Shown piece by piece: positions 1 through 9,396 of a stretch of 64,000 bases of DNA. The DNA is from Devosia indica (GTDB lineage: Bacteria; Pseudomonadota; Alphaproteobacteria; Rhizobiales; Devosiaceae), in the NCBI RefSeq assembly GCF_003056405.1, contig NZ_PYVZ01000005.1, positions 62,001 through 126,000 on the forward strand, given 5' to 3'. Both the position numbers and the translations under genes were made by a program. Position 1 is the first letter of the stretch, and every line of letters begins with the position of its first letter. Under the pieces are notes generated by a model. It had not been told where the DNA came from. It saw nothing but the letters and a program-made list of their open reading frames with translations, and ran no database searches.

Positions 1-309
1 ACCCGCACCTTCAACATTCTGATGGAAGGCGCGCCCGACGGTATCGACATCAAGGCGCTGCAATCAGATCTGCGCAGCACCGTGCCGGGACTGGCCGATG
101 TCGGGCACCTTCATGTCTGGTCGCTGTCCTCGGGCCAGACCATGGCAACGCTGGACATTGCCCTGGCACCCGGCGCCGATCCGGCAGTCGTCAGCCGGGA
201 AGTGAAGGCGCGCCTGGCGCAGCAGCACGATATCGGTCACGCTACCGTCGAAATCGACTGGAGTGGCGATGGCGTGGAATGCCCTGCCGCTACCGCCCAG
301 CATCAATAG
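1..309 (+). CDS. Cation diffusion facilitator (CDF) family metal exporter, C-terminal part
   Basis: Reading frame 1 is open from the first base to the TAG at 307-309, so this is the tail of a gene that starts before the window. The roughly 100 residues seen look like the cytoplasmic C-terminal domain of CDF transporters: a compact alpha/beta segment with the typical stretch around HVWSLSSGQ followed by strands and a final helix. That domain dimerises and binds metal in the family, which exports Zn, Co, Cd or Fe from the cytoplasm by proton antiport. The transmembrane part, which would set the substrate, is outside the window. Its stop overlaps the stop of the convergent SDR gene by 7 bp. Confidence 0.75.
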   Translation, partial: TRTFNILMEGAPDGIDIKALQSDLRSTVPGLADVGHLHVWSLSSGQTMATLDIALAPGADPAVVSREVKARLAQQHDIGHATVEIDWSGDGVECPAATAQHQ

Positions 310-1049
310 GTGGCGCGTCCGCCCGAAAGGTCGAAGACGCTGGCGGTGGTAAAGCTGTTTTCGCGGCTCACCAGCCAGGCCACCATGGACGCGGCCTCTT
401 CCACCTCGAGGAATCGCCCGCGCGGAATGCGCGACAGCATATAGGTGATGAACTCCTCGGTCAGGCTGTCGAGAATGCGCGTCTTGGCCGTGGCGGGGGT
501 GATGGCGTTGACCGCGATATCGAAGCTGGCCAGTTCCTTGCCCAGCGATTTGGTCAGGCCGATGACGCCCGCCTTGGCCGCCGAATAGGCCGAGGCGGTC
601 GGATTGCCCTCCTTGCCGGCAATCGAGGCGATATTGACGATGCGCCCGTAATTGCGGGCCTTCATTCCCGGCACCACGACGCGATTGACATAGAAGGTGC
701 CATTGAGATTGATCTCGATAACCCGCCGCCATTCGGCCGGATCATAGGCATCCAGCGTGGCGTTGTTTCCTGCGATCCCCGCCGAATGCACCAGGATCGA
801 CACCGGTCCGAGATTCGTCTCCGTCGCCGCATGGGCGCGTTCAAGGGCTTGGAGATCGGTCACGTCGACGCTCTGCTGCGACGCGCCGGCACCCAGCGCT
901 GCCACCGCCTTATCGAGCATGTCGCTATCCTTGTCCCAAAGGCTCACCCTGGCGCCCGACGCCAGCAGCCGATGGGCAATGGCAAAGCCGAGCCCCTGCG
1001 CCCCGCCCGTGACCACCGCCACCTGCCCCTCAAGATCAATCGTATTCAT
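303..1049 (-). CDS. SDR family NAD(P)-dependent oxidoreductase (FabG-like)
   Basis: A 248-residue classical short-chain dehydrogenase. The nucleotide-binding motif TGGAQGLG is at residues 14-21, and the catalytic residues appear to be S142, Y155 and K159 (in SAYSAAKAG). Length and motifs match the 3-oxoacyl-ACP reductase/FabG-like group, but the substrate cannot be read from the sequence. The start at 1049 gives the usual N-terminus before the Rossmann fold; the upstream in-frame extension is only antisense of the neighbour's end. The ATG overlaps the stop of the upstream flavoprotein gene by 4 bp, so the two are probably cotranscribed and translationally coupled. Confidence 0.85.
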   Translation of the reverse strand: MNTIDLEGQVAVVTGGAQGLGFAIAHRLLASGARVSLWDKDSDMLDKAVAALGAGASQQSVDVTDLQALERAHAATETNLGPVSILVHSAGIAGNNATLDAYDPAEWRRVIEINLNGTFYVNRVVVPGMKARNYGRIVNIASIAGKEGNPTASAYSAAKAGVIGLTKSLGKELASFDIAVNAITPATAKTRILDSLTEEFITYMLSRIPRGRFLEVEEAASMVAWLVSRENSFTTASVFDLSGGRATY

Positions 1050-2266
1050 CGCTTTTCCCCTCCACTCGCATACGCAATTGCCGCCTGCCCCGCCGCCCGC
1101 CCGGTGGCAAAGCAGGCCGTCAGCAGATACCCGCCCGTCGGCGCTTCCCAATCCAGCATTTCACCGGCCACGAAGACACCGGGCAGCGCCTTGAGCATGA
1201 AATGCGGATCCACCCCGTCCCAGGCGATACCGCCGGCCACGGAAATCGCTTCCGCGATTGGCCGGGGTCGCTGCACTGTAAGCGGCACCGACTTGATGGC
1301 CACCGCCAGCGTATCGGTTGTCAGGGTTGCAAGGTCCGGCACGCATTCGCGCAACAGGCCCAGCTTGACCCCATCCAGCCCGGCCCCCTTGCGCAGCCTG
1401 TTAGAAAGACTGGCCTTGGCCGGCTGCCGCGCAAGATCCTGCGCCAGGCGTTCGACCGTACGGCCAGGAGCCAGATCCAGTTCGAGTTGTGCCGTCCCGT
1501 CTCGTTCCACGGCATCGCGCAGGGCGGCAGAATGGGCATAGACTAGGCTGCCTTCAATGCCCCAGCGCGTGACGACAAACTCGCCGGCAATATGACCGGC
1601 CGCACTGCTTGCCTGCACCGTCTTAACCGGCTGGCCCGCAAAGCGCTCGATCATCACCTCGGACCAGCCCATCTCGAACCCGCAATTGGCCGGACGAAAT
1701 GCGGACACCACCACGCCGCGCTGCTCCAATACCGGCACCCAGGCCGCATCCGAACCCAGCCGGGGCCAGCTCGCGCCACCGAGTGCCAGAACGGTAGCAT
1801 CAAAATCCTCCACCACCTGACCCGCCGGCGTATCGAATGTCAGACCATCGGTCGCGAACCCGGTCCAGCGGTGGCGCGTGCGGATTTCGACTCCCTGCGC
1901 CACAAGGCGGTTGAGCCAGGCGCGCAGCAGTGGCGACGCCTTCATGGCCTTGGGAAACACCCGCCCCGACGAGCCGACAAAGGTCTCGACGCCCAGTTCA
2001 GCGCACCAGTTGCGCAATTGGGGTGCAGAAAAGACATCAAGCGCGGCCTGCAATGGGGCCTGCGCCGCACCATAGCGCGTGTCGAACGCGCTCCTGTCCT
2101 CGGCATGGGTGATATTGAGGCCCGACTTGCCGGCCATCAGCAATTTTCGTCCGACCGTAGGCATGGCCTCAAAGACCACGACGCGCGCGCCCTGCTGCGC
2201 GGCTTGCTCAGCCGCCATCAGCCCGGCCGGCCCGCCCCCAATCACCGCGATCAGCCTTGTCACCAT
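1046..2266 (-). CDS. NAD(P)/FAD-dependent oxidoreductase, HI0933/BaiN-like flavoprotein
   Basis: A 406-residue flavoprotein. The N-terminus carries the FAD dinucleotide-binding motif GGGPAG (residues 10-15), followed by VFEAMPTVGRKLLMAGKSG, typical of the HI0933-like family (TIGR03862 subgroup). The C-terminal end, with DWEAPTGGYLLTACFATGRAAG, is the second conserved FAD contact of that family. The reaction is not established for most members. I chose the ATG at 2266 because the FAD motif then starts after nine residues; a TTG at 2281 in the same frame is an alternative. It is followed by the SDR gene with a 4-bp overlap. Nothing in the context assigns a pathway. Confidence 0.85.
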   Translation of the reverse strand: MVTRLIAVIGGGPAGLMAAEQAAQQGARVVVFEAMPTVGRKLLMAGKSGLNITHAEDRSAFDTRYGAAQAPLQAALDVFSAPQLRNWCAELGVETFVGSSGRVFPKAMKASPLLRAWLNRLVAQGVEIRTRHRWTGFATDGLTFDTPAGQVVEDFDATVLALGGASWPRLGSDAAWVPVLEQRGVVVSAFRPANCGFEMGWSEVMIERFAGQPVKTVQASSAAGHIAGEFVVTRWGIEGSLVYAHSAALRDAVERDGTAQLELDLAPGRTVERLAQDLARQPAKASLSNRLRKGAGLDGVKLGLLRECVPDLATLTTDTLAVAIKSVPLTVQRPRPIAEAISVAGGIAWDGVDPHFMLKALPGVFVAGEMLDWEAPTGGYLLTACFATGRAAGQAAIAYASGGEKR

Positions 2267-2399
2267 ATCCGCCCGCCCCAATGCGTCAGTACACTGCTAA
2301 CCAATAGTGCAAGCCATTGCCACGGCCCGATTCCTGTTAAGCTTCACCTAATTGTGCTTCTCATATGGTTGGTGCAATTCGGGCGGGGGCCGCAAGACA

Positions 2400-3449
2400 A
2401 TGCGTTTGCTTATCGTCGATGATAGCCGCTCCAGTCTCGCGCTGATCGGCAGCATCGTCAAAGAAGCCGTGATGGGTGAGATTGAGCTGTGCCTCAATCC
2501 ACTTGAAGCACTGGACAGATGCCAGTCCTACCAGTTCGATCTCATCATCGTCGACCACATCATGCCCGAAATGGACGGTGTCGCCTTCACCGCCGCGCTG
2601 CGTTCGCAGCCGTCCTATCGCATCGTCCCCATCATCATGGTGACCTCCGATCTCGACAAGACCGTACGCATCGAGGCCATCAAGGCCGGGGCCACGGACT
2701 TCCTGCACAAGCCCTTCGACCCGATCGAACTGCAGGCGCGCGTCTCCAACCTCTTGGCCCTGCGCCAGGCCCAGGTCGAACTGGCCGACCGCGCCCAGTG
2801 GCTCACCCGCGAAGTGGAACGGGCAACCGCCCATCTGCTGGCGCGTGAAGAAGAGATCATCTACCGGCTGGCGCGGGCGATCGAATATCGCGACGGCGAT
2901 ACCGGCGAGCACGTTTCGCGCGTGGCGCTGATCAGCCAGATGATCGGCGAAGGCATCGGCCTGCCGCCCGACCGCTGCCGCATGATCTATCTCTCGGCCC
3001 CCCTGCACGATATCGGCAAGATCGGCATCGCCGACGCCATCCTGTCCAAGCCGGGCCGGCTGACCGACACGGAAATGGCCATCATGCGCGAGCACGTCAC
3101 CATTGGCGCGCGCATTCTGGAACGCGGCGGGTCCGAGCTGATCCGTACCGCCGAGCTGATTGCCCAGAGCCACCACGAGAAATGGGACGGGACCGGCTAT
3201 CCCGACCGCCTTTCGGGCACCGACATCCCCATCGAGGCGCGGATCGTGGCCATTGCCGATGTTTTTGACGCGCTGTGCTCCGAGCGCCCCTACAAGTCCG
3301 CCTGGCCCATCGACAAGGCCTATGCCGAAATCGTCCGTTGCAGTGGCAGCCATTTCGACCCGCAATGCGTCGCCGCTTTCCGCGCCAAATGGCCCGAGAT
3401 CTGCGCCATCATGCAACCCAGGGATCCTGCGCAGGTCGTCGGCCTCTAA
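2400..3449 (+). CDS. Response regulator with HD-GYP domain (predicted c-di-GMP phosphodiesterase)
   Basis: A 349-residue two-domain protein. The N-terminal receiver has the acidic pair D7/D8 (LLIVDDSR), the phospho-acceptor D52 (IIVDHIMPEMDG) and the conserved lysine in FLHKPFDPIE. A helical linker leads to an HD-GYP domain with HDIGKIG and HHEKWDGTGYP intact, so hydrolysis of cyclic di-GMP is expected. The architecture matches RpfG-like regulators. It stands alone: the flavoprotein gene upstream diverges, and a 460-bp AT-rich gap separates it from the chemotaxis operon. Its position suggests a role in motility or the sessile switch, but that is inference. The start ATG at 2400 places the receiver at the N-terminus. 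Confidence 0.93.
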   Translation: MRLLIVDDSRSSLALIGSIVKEAVMGEIELCLNPLEALDRCQSYQFDLIIVDHIMPEMDGVAFTAALRSQPSYRIVPIIMVTSDLDKTVRIEAIKAGATDFLHKPFDPIELQARVSNLLALRQAQVELADRAQWLTREVERATAHLLAREEEIIYRLARAIEYRDGDTGEHVSRVALISQMIGEGIGLPPDRCRMIYLSAPLHDIGKIGIADAILSKPGRLTDTEMAIMREHVTIGARILERGGSELIRTAELIAQSHHEKWDGTGYPDRLSGTDIPIEARIVAIADVFDALCSERPYKSAWPIDKAYAEIVRCSGSHFDPQCVAAFRAKWPEICAIMQPRDPAQVVGL

Positions 3450-3575
3450 AGCCCTCCCATTAGGCATTTTTTGTGTGAGCGCGTGCCCACAGGGCCGCCC
3501 GCCAGTCTTGCTCGCGCACAGCCAGCAGCGCGACAAGTGAATCAAAAAGTATAGAGCGCTGAATTCTTGCAGATA

Positions 3576-3632
3576 GACTCTGAGTCAATCACGCTGGATT
3601 CGCGCGCCAATTGCGATGATTCTCCAAGATTC
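3576..3632. promoter_or_regulatory. GANTC (CcrM-type) site cluster in the 460-bp leader of the che operon
   Basis: The gap 3450-3910 holds no gene I can support and is clearly AT-richer than its surroundings. Inside it, five GANTC sites fall within 57 bp, at 3576, 3582, 3597, 3618 and 3628. GANTC is the target of the cell-cycle-regulated methyltransferase CcrM in alphaproteobacteria. The gap most likely contains the che operon promoter; I cannot place -35/-10 elements with confidence. Confidence 0.5.
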
Positions 3633-3910
3633 TCGGCTAAATGACATATACATATTGATTAAAATCGTTACTATTCAAAGTAATATTTGATAGACACAAT
3701 ATAAATCTGACAAGGGTCAGGTCAGGTAACCATCGGTTAAGCCAGAAGTGCAAGTATAGTATCAAGCCGGATGGGAATACGGCGGACAGATTGGCAATAG
3801 AAACAGCATAGCGAGCACCGCACCCGCATCAGTCCTTTTCGCCTACCGACTTCCCAGCGTCCTTTGCGGTAGAGAGACAGAATGTCACCTTTAGTAATTT
3901 GCGTTCGGTC

Positions 3911-4246
3911 ATGCCCATGACCGATGAACAGAAACACATGCTCGTATTGACGGGCGATGCAGGCATCAAAAACGCGACCGAAGTTGCGACGAACCTGCGC
4001 CAGGCCATCGAAAACCACTCAGCCATCGCCATCGACACGCAGGCTTTGTCTGCGGCCGATGTGACGACCGTGCAATCCCTGCTCGCCGCCCGGGTCAGTG
4101 CCCGCGCGCTCGGCAAGGAATTGCGTTTGCTCGCGCCCTTGGGAGGGCCATTGCAGGCCGTGCTGAATGAAGCCGGTTTTCTCACCCCCGGACAGGAGCA
4201 TGCCGCTTTCTGGTCCGTCCACCCCGACAAGCCAGCAGGACACTGA
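3911..4246 (+). CDS. STAS-domain protein, first gene of the chemotaxis operon
   Basis: A protein of about 111 residues with the fold pattern of a STAS domain (anti-sigma-factor antagonist/MlaB-like): a short strand around HMLVLTGD, a helix, the strand SAIAIDTQALSAADVTTVQ with the segment where SpoIIAA-type proteins carry the phosphorylatable Ser/Thr, then LRLLAPLGGPLQAVLNEAGF. The gene ends 3 bp before cheY, so it belongs to the che operon. STAS proteins at this place occur in other alphaproteobacterial che clusters; the function is not established. The start is uncertain: ATG codons at 3911 and 3917 are both possible, and a TTG at 3899 is less likely. Confidence 0.75.
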   Translation: MPMTDEQKHMLVLTGDAGIKNATEVATNLRQAIENHSAIAIDTQALSAADVTTVQSLLAARVSARALGKELRLLAPLGGPLQAVLNEAGFLTPGQEHAAFWSVHPDKPAGH

Positions 4247-4249
4247 GCG

Positions 4250-4618
4250 ATGACCAAAACCATTCTGACGATCGACGACAGCGCCTCCATCCGCCAGATG
4301 GTGGCCATGACGCTGACCGGTGCAGGGCTGGACGTCCTGGAGGCCGGCAACGGCCAGGAAGGTTATGAGGTGGCGACCGCCAATACGGTTCACGCCATTC
4401 TGACCGACCTCAACATGCCGGTGCTCAACGGCATCGAATTCATCAGGAAGTACCGCCAGCACCCCTCCTCCAAGGGCATCCCGATCATCCTGCTCACCAC
4501 CGAGTCCGATGATGAGCTCAAGCGCCAGGCCAAGGAAGCCGGCGCCACCGGCTGGATCGTCAAGCCATTCAAGCAGGACCAGTTGCTGGCCATTATCAAG
4601 AAGGTCACCGGGGCATGA
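4250..4618 (+). CDS. cheY: Chemotaxis response regulator CheY
   Basis: A 122-residue single receiver domain with all catalytic residues: acidic pair D9/D10 (TIDDSAS), phospho-acceptor D53 (ILTDLNMP), a Thr in LLTTESD and K105 (IVKPFKQD). The length equals a bare CheY. It lies directly before cheA, and its stop overlaps the cheA start (ATGA), so this is the CheY most likely phosphorylated by this CheA and acting on the flagellar switch. A second CheY-like protein occurs near chpT at about 39 kb. Confidence 0.95.
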   Translation: MTKTILTIDDSASIRQMVAMTLTGAGLDVLEAGNGQEGYEVATANTVHAILTDLNMPVLNGIEFIRKYRQHPSSKGIPIILLTTESDDELKRQAKEAGATGWIVKPFKQDQLLAIIKKVTGA

Positions 4619-6681
4619 ACATTTCCGACCCGACCGAAACCTTCCGCCAGGAAGCGCGCGAACTGCTCGACGAGCTCGAAGCGGGTCTTCTCGATCTTGA
4701 GCAGGATCCATCCAATAGCGATCTGGTCAATTCCACCTTCCGGGCCCTGCACACTATCAAGGGTTCGGGGGCCATGTTTGGCTTCACCGCCGTGGCCGAA
4801 TTCGTGCACGAGTTCGAAACCGCCTTTGACCAGGTGCGCAAGGGCCAGACCCAGGCCAACGCCGCCCTGATCGGGGTGGCACTCGACGCCAAGGACCATA
4901 TTCACCTGCTGATCGAGACGCCCGAAGCCAAGATCTTGGGCGGCGATGAAATCCTGGCCAGTCTGCGCGCCATCGTGAACGGCGAAACCAGCGCCCCGGC
5001 CACCCCCAAGACCGAGCCAGCACCGGCACCGGCCAACAAGAAATCCGCAGCACCGGCCCCCAAGGCCGAAACGGCGACCTGGCGGCTGGAATTCTACCTG
5101 CCTTCGGATGCGCTGATCTACGGCACCAACCCGGTCTTGCTGCTCGAAGAACTGGCCGAAATCGGACCGGCCAAAATCACCGCGCTGACTGATCGGGTTC
5201 CCGACCTGACCGTGCTCGATCCCGAAACGCCCCATATCGGCTGGCGCGTCGATATCGAGGCGGACGATCCCACGGCAGCCATCGACGACGTCTTCCTGTT
5301 CCTGCGCGACAATATGGAATTGAGCCTGAACCGGCTGGATGCCGCCGACACGCTTGCCCTAGACGCAGAAACGGCTGAAGAGCCGGCGCCAGCCGCCAAG
5401 GTGGAAGTCCAACCGGCGCCCGCAGCCGCCCCCACTACACCCCAGTCTGCCGCGCCGCGCGCCAAACCGGCGAGCGGGGCCGACACCGCCGACCGGGCCG
5501 CAGCCTCCTCCCTGCGCGTCCCGGCCGAGCGGCTTGACGAGTTGATGGATCGCGTTGGGGAACTGGTGATTGCCCAGGCCCGCCTGAGCCAGATTGCCGG
5601 GCTGAGCGCAGATACCGCGCTCAAGACCATTGCCGAAGAACTCGAACGCCTCTCCTCGGGGCTGCGCGACACCACGATGGGCATTCGCATGGTGCCCATC
5701 GGCACCCTGTTCGGCCGCTTCCGTCGCCTCATCCATGACCTCTCGAGCGAATTGGGCAAGCCCATCGAGTTCATCACCACCGGCGAAGACACCGAGCTCG
5801 ACAAGACCATGATCGAGCGCCTGGCCGATCCGCTGGTGCATCTGATCCGCAATTCGATCGATCACGGCCTGGAAAGCGCCGACAAGCGCGCCGCTGCCGG
5901 CAAGCCGGCCAAGGGCGTGGTGCGGCTCTCTGCTGTCTATTCAGGTGCCGAAGTCGCCATTTCGGTGACCGATGACGGCGCCGGGCTCGATGCCGTCCGT
6001 ATCCGCGCCAAGGCCGAGGAAAACGGGTTGATCACCCCTGACACCAAGCTGACCGACCAGGAACTCTACCACCTGATCTTTGCCCCGGGTTTCTCGACCG
6101 CCAAGGAAGTGACTTCGCTTTCGGGCCGCGGCGTCGGCATGGACGTGGTCAAGCGCACCATTGACGGGTTGCGCGGCACCATCGATGTCACTTCCCGCCC
6201 CGGCGAAGGCTCGACCATGACCCTGAGACTGCCGCTGACCCTGGCCATCATCGATGGCATGTTGGTGCGGGTCGGCAATGGCCGCTACACCATTCCGCTG
6301 GCTGCCGTCGAAGAATGCGTGGAACTGCCGGAGGGCATCGAGGCCCATGCCAAGGGCCGCAACTTCCTCGATATTCGCGGGGCGCTGGTGCCCTATCTGC
6401 GGTTGCGCGAAGTCTTCGGCACCAAAGGCGAGAGCGAGCCGCACCAGAAGGTGGTGATCGTCTCCTCCGGCGAAGGCCGGGTGGGCTTGGTGGTCGACCA
6501 GATCATCGGCAACAACCAGACCGTCATCAAGCAGCTCTCCAAGCTTCATTCGGGCATCAAGTCCTTCTCGGGCGCCACCATTCTGGGTGACGGCTCGGTG
6601 GCCCTGATCCTGGACACCGCCCATCTGGTGGCCGCCGGCCAGGGCTATGTGGATCGCAACCTTACCGGGAGGGCCGCATGA
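4615..6681 (+). CDS. cheA: Chemotaxis histidine kinase CheA
   Basis: A 688-residue kinase with the full domain order. P1 HPt has the phosphorylated His46 in ALHTIKGSG. An Ala/Pro linker and a P2-like segment follow at about residues 155-245, then a second Ala/Pro linker. P3 dimerisation starts at RVPAERLDELMDRVGELVIAQ, and the P4 ATPase has an N-box (LIRNSIDHGLE), a DDGAGLD G1 box and a GRGVGMDVV G2 box. P5 is CheW-like at the C-terminus. It would phosphorylate CheY and CheB in response to receptor state. It overlaps cheY upstream and cheW downstream by 4 bp each, indicating tight translational coupling. Confidence 0.97.
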   Translation: MNISDPTETFRQEARELLDELEAGLLDLEQDPSNSDLVNSTFRALHTIKGSGAMFGFTAVAEFVHEFETAFDQVRKGQTQANAALIGVALDAKDHIHLLIETPEAKILGGDEILASLRAIVNGETSAPATPKTEPAPAPANKKSAAPAPKAETATWRLEFYLPSDALIYGTNPVLLLEELAEIGPAKITALTDRVPDLTVLDPETPHIGWRVDIEADDPTAAIDDVFLFLRDNMELSLNRLDAADTLALDAETAEEPAPAAKVEVQPAPAAAPTTPQSAAPRAKPASGADTADRAAASSLRVPAERLDELMDRVGELVIAQARLSQIAGLSADTALKTIAEELERLSSGLRDTTMGIRMVPIGTLFGRFRRLIHDLSSELGKPIEFITTGEDTELDKTMIERLADPLVHLIRNSIDHGLESADKRAAAGKPAKGVVRLSAVYSGAEVAISVTDDGAGLDAVRIRAKAEENGLITPDTKLTDQELYHLIFAPGFSTAKEVTSLSGRGVGMDVVKRTIDGLRGTIDVTSRPGEGSTMTLRLPLTLAIIDGMLVRVGNGRYTIPLAAVEECVELPEGIEAHAKGRNFLDIRGALVPYLRLREVFGTKGESEPHQKVVIVSSGEGRVGLVVDQIIGNNQTVIKQLSKLHSGIKSFSGATILGDGSVALILDTAHLVAAGQGYVDRNLTGRAA

Positions 6682-7208
6682 GCCAGGCCATGAAACTGGT
6701 CGAACTGGCCGAGACCGCGCCAGCCGACGCAATGAACGCCCTGACCATCCGCCTGGATGACGAGCTGTTTGCCGTCGAGGCCCACCATGTGCGCGAAATT
6801 CTCGAACTGGTGCCCATCACCGAAGTGCCCAATGCACCCGAATTCGTCGGCGGGCTGATCAATGTGCGGGGCCGCGTCGTGCCGCTGGCCGATCTGCGCG
6901 TCATGTTCGGCATGAACCGGGCTGAACCGGACGAGGACACCCGCATCGTCGTGATGGAAGTCGACATGGATGGCGAGCCCGCCATTGTCGGCATCCTGGC
7001 CGACAAGGTGCACGACGTTACCGATATCGAGGCCGCTTCCATCGAGGAAGCGCCCAAGGTCGGCATGCGCTGGCGCCCCGAATTCATCAAGGGCATCGGC
7101 AAGCGCAATGGCGGCTTCATCATCATTCCGAACATGGAACGCATTTTCGAAATCTCGGGCGCAAGAACCGCACCCGTCGCAGCATCAGAAGAAAGGTCTG
7201 CATCATGA
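6678..7208 (+). CDS. cheW: Chemotaxis adaptor protein CheW (first copy)
   Basis: A 176-residue CheW-domain protein linking receptors to CheA. After about 20 extra N-terminal residues it shows the family pattern: [22 protein letters not shown], then the conserved [18 protein letters not shown], and near the end a KGIGKRNGG segment. It is longer than the second copy (154 residues), mostly through the N-terminal extension and a C-terminal tail. Its start overlaps the cheA stop and its stop overlaps the mcp start, both as ATGA. Confidence 0.95.
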   Translation: MSQAMKLVELAETAPADAMNALTIRLDDELFAVEAHHVREILELVPITEVPNAPEFVGGLINVRGRVVPLADLRVMFGMNRAEPDEDTRIVVMEVDMDGEPAIVGILADKVHDVTDIEAASIEEAPKVGMRWRPEFIKGIGKRNGGFIIIPNMERIFEISGARTAPVAASEERSAS

Positions 7209-9304
7209 GACTGACTATCAAGACAAAACTGGCGGCCGTCTTCGGCGTTGTCGTCGCCCTTTCAGCGGGCAGCATGTTCATTGCCTTGCAGAATTTGGGC
7301 ACCCTCAATCAGAAGCTCGAAACCATTGTAGAGGTACGCTCGGCCAATCTAGTGCGCTCATCTCAGATGCAGACCAGCCTTGAAAGTCTCGGGTCGCGCG
7401 TCAGGGCCCAGATTATTACCAAGGACCAGGCCGAGAAAGAAGGCTATGTCGACTCGCTGCGCGAGGACTACGACGAACTCGTCGATGGCCACGCCTTTCT
7501 CGATGCCAATGCGATGGACCCGGCTGTGCGTGAGCAGCTTGCGCCTTTCAACGCCAAGGTCGAAGAGCTTTGGTCGGCCGTACAGCGGGCCCAAGAACAT
7601 ACCTTGAAGAACTCTGATGCCACAGCGTTGGCCATCAGCCGCAGCGAAGGCAGTGGCTCGCTTGGCGTGTTCGAGGAAACCATGGCCGCCCTGCGTGCCT
7701 CGCTGCAGCGTAAGGTCGACGGCGGCGATCTGTCCGCCTTCCCAGCCTATCAGGCCGCAACTGAAATGTTCCTGACCGGAACAGACATGTTCCGCCAGCA
7801 GCGCAATGTCCTCCTCGCCGCTTCACAGGACCGCGAATTGCAGGAAACCTGGAACACGGATTACTTGACGGGCGTCGAAGCCAATGCTGAGCGCCTGCCC
7901 GTACTGCAGCGCACCATGCCGGCCTCCGACACTGTACTCTTCAATGCGGCCCGCGCAGCCTATGATGACATGGTCGCAGCCATGGACAAGGCCGTCGCCG
8001 TGTCGATGGAAAATGGCGACTATTTCGCACTTCAAGAGATGCAGACAGTCAATACGCTGCGCCGTGAAGCCGATGCCATGCTGCAGGCCATGATCGACCG
8101 CAACACTGTCATCATGGACGACGCCAAGGCAGAGGCCGCACAACTCTATCAGACTTCGACGATGCTGCTGATCGGCCTGCTGGTTGGCTCCGCCCTGATC
8201 GCCCTGGTCGCCGCCACCTGGATCGTGGTCTCGATCTCCCGTGCTCTCACCAGCGCCGTGCGCCTGGCCGACGACGTGGCCGGCGGCAATCTCTCTGCCA
8301 CCGCCGATGTCAAGTCCGACGACGAAGTGGGTGACCTGATCAAGGCGCTCAACGCCATGACCCAGAAGCTGCGCGAAGTGGTCGGCGAAGTCACCGCCGC
8401 CACCCGCAATGTGGCCGCCGGCTCCCAGGAAATGTCCGCCACAGCCGAACAGCTCAGCCAGGGTGCCACCGAACAGGCCTCGTCCACCGAAGAGGCATCC
8501 GCCTCGATGGAAGAAATGGCCGCCACCATCAAGCAGTCGGCCGACAACGCTGCCCAGACCGAAAAGATCGCCCGCCAGTCCGCTGCTGACGCGATTGCCT
8601 CAGGCGAGGCGGTCAACAATGCCGTCGCCGCGATGCAGACCATCGCCGAAAAGATCATGGTGGTGCAGGAAATCGCCCGCCAGACCGATCTACTGGCGCT
8701 CAACGCGGCGGTGGAAGCCGCCCGTGCCGGCGAGCATGGCCGCGGCTTTGCGGTCGTGGCCTCCGAAGTGCGCAAGCTTGCCGAGCGCAGCCAGGCCGCG
8801 GCGGGCGAAATCTCGACCCTCTCGGGCACCACGGTCAAGGCCGCCCAGTCGGCTGGCGACATGCTCTCCAAGCTGGTCCCCGATATTCAGCGCACCGCTG
8901 AACTGGTGGAAGAGATCTCCGCAGGTAGCCGCGAGCAGAATGCGGGTGCCGCCCAGATCAACACCGCCATCCAGCAGCTCGACAAGGTGACCCAGCAGAA
9001 CACCTCCGCTGCCGAGGAAATGTCGGCCACCTCCGAGGAACTGGCCAGCCAGGCCGAGCAGCTCCAATCCGCCATCAGCTACTTCCGCATCGATGCCTCA
9101 TCGATCACGGCCGTGGCCAATGACGGCGCTGGCGACAAGGTCGACCTCAAATCAGCCATTCTGGCCAAGGCTCCGCATATGGCCCAGCGCAAGCCGGTCA
9201 AATCCAAGGCCCCTGCCAAGAGCAGCGGCGGCGGCTTCGACCTCGATATGGGCGATGCCGGTGACGATCTCGACGGTGACTTCACCCGTCGCGGCGCCGC
9301 CTGA
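7205..9304 (+). CDS. Methyl-accepting chemotaxis protein (transmembrane receptor)
   Basis: A 699-residue receptor. It has one N-terminal membrane segment (about residues 8-29) and a periplasmic all-helical sensor of roughly 285 residues, the size of a bimodular helical (HBM-like) ligand domain. A second membrane segment lies at about 320-342, followed by a HAMP domain and a long signalling coiled coil. The kinase-contact hairpin is canonical: [20 protein letters not shown] followed by [18 protein letters not shown]. There is no C-terminal CheR-tethering pentapeptide; the tail is Lys/Asp rich and ends TRRGAA. It sits inside the che operon and is presumably expressed with CheA and CheW. The ligand is unknown. 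Confidence 0.95.
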   Translation: MRLTIKTKLAAVFGVVVALSAGSMFIALQNLGTLNQKLETIVEVRSANLVRSSQMQTSLESLGSRVRAQIITKDQAEKEGYVDSLREDYDELVDGHAFLDANAMDPAVREQLAPFNAKVEELWSAVQRAQEHTLKNSDATALAISRSEGSGSLGVFEETMAALRASLQRKVDGGDLSAFPAYQAATEMFLTGTDMFRQQRNVLLAASQDRELQETWNTDYLTGVEANAERLPVLQRTMPASDTVLFNAARAAYDDMVAAMDKAVAVSMENGDYFALQEMQTVNTLRREADAMLQAMIDRNTVIMDDAKAEAAQLYQTSTMLLIGLLVGSALIALVAATWIVVSISRALTSAVRLADDVAGGNLSATADVKSDDEVGDLIKALNAMTQKLREVVGEVTAATRNVAAGSQEMSATAEQLSQGATEQASSTEEASASMEEMAATIKQSADNAAQTEKIARQSAADAIASGEAVNNAVAAMQTIAEKIMVVQEIARQTDLLALNAAVEAARAGEHGRGFAVVASEVRKLAERSQAAAGEISTLSGTTVKAAQSAGDMLSKLVPDIQRTAELVEEISAGSREQNAGAAQINTAIQQLDKVTQQNTSAAEEMSATSEELASQAEQLQSAISYFRIDASSITAVANDGAGDKVDLKSAILAKAPHMAQRKPVKSKAPAKSSGGGFDLDMGDAGDDLDGDFTRRGAA

Positions 9305-9321
9305 GCTGACACGCACATGAC

Positions 9322-9348
9322 AACCGGCCGCCAGAATGGCGGCCGGTT
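9322..9348 (+). other. Perfect hairpin between mcp and the second cheW
   Basis: An 11-bp perfect inverted repeat (9322-9332 with 9338-9348) and a 5-nt loop lie 17 bp after the mcp stop. No T-run follows, so it does not look like a simple intrinsic terminator. It may stabilise or process the operon mRNA. Confidence 0.6.
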
Positions 9349-9396
9349 CAGGCCGCCAATCACCAGACCCGCTAAAAGGCGGCATAGGAAAACGCC

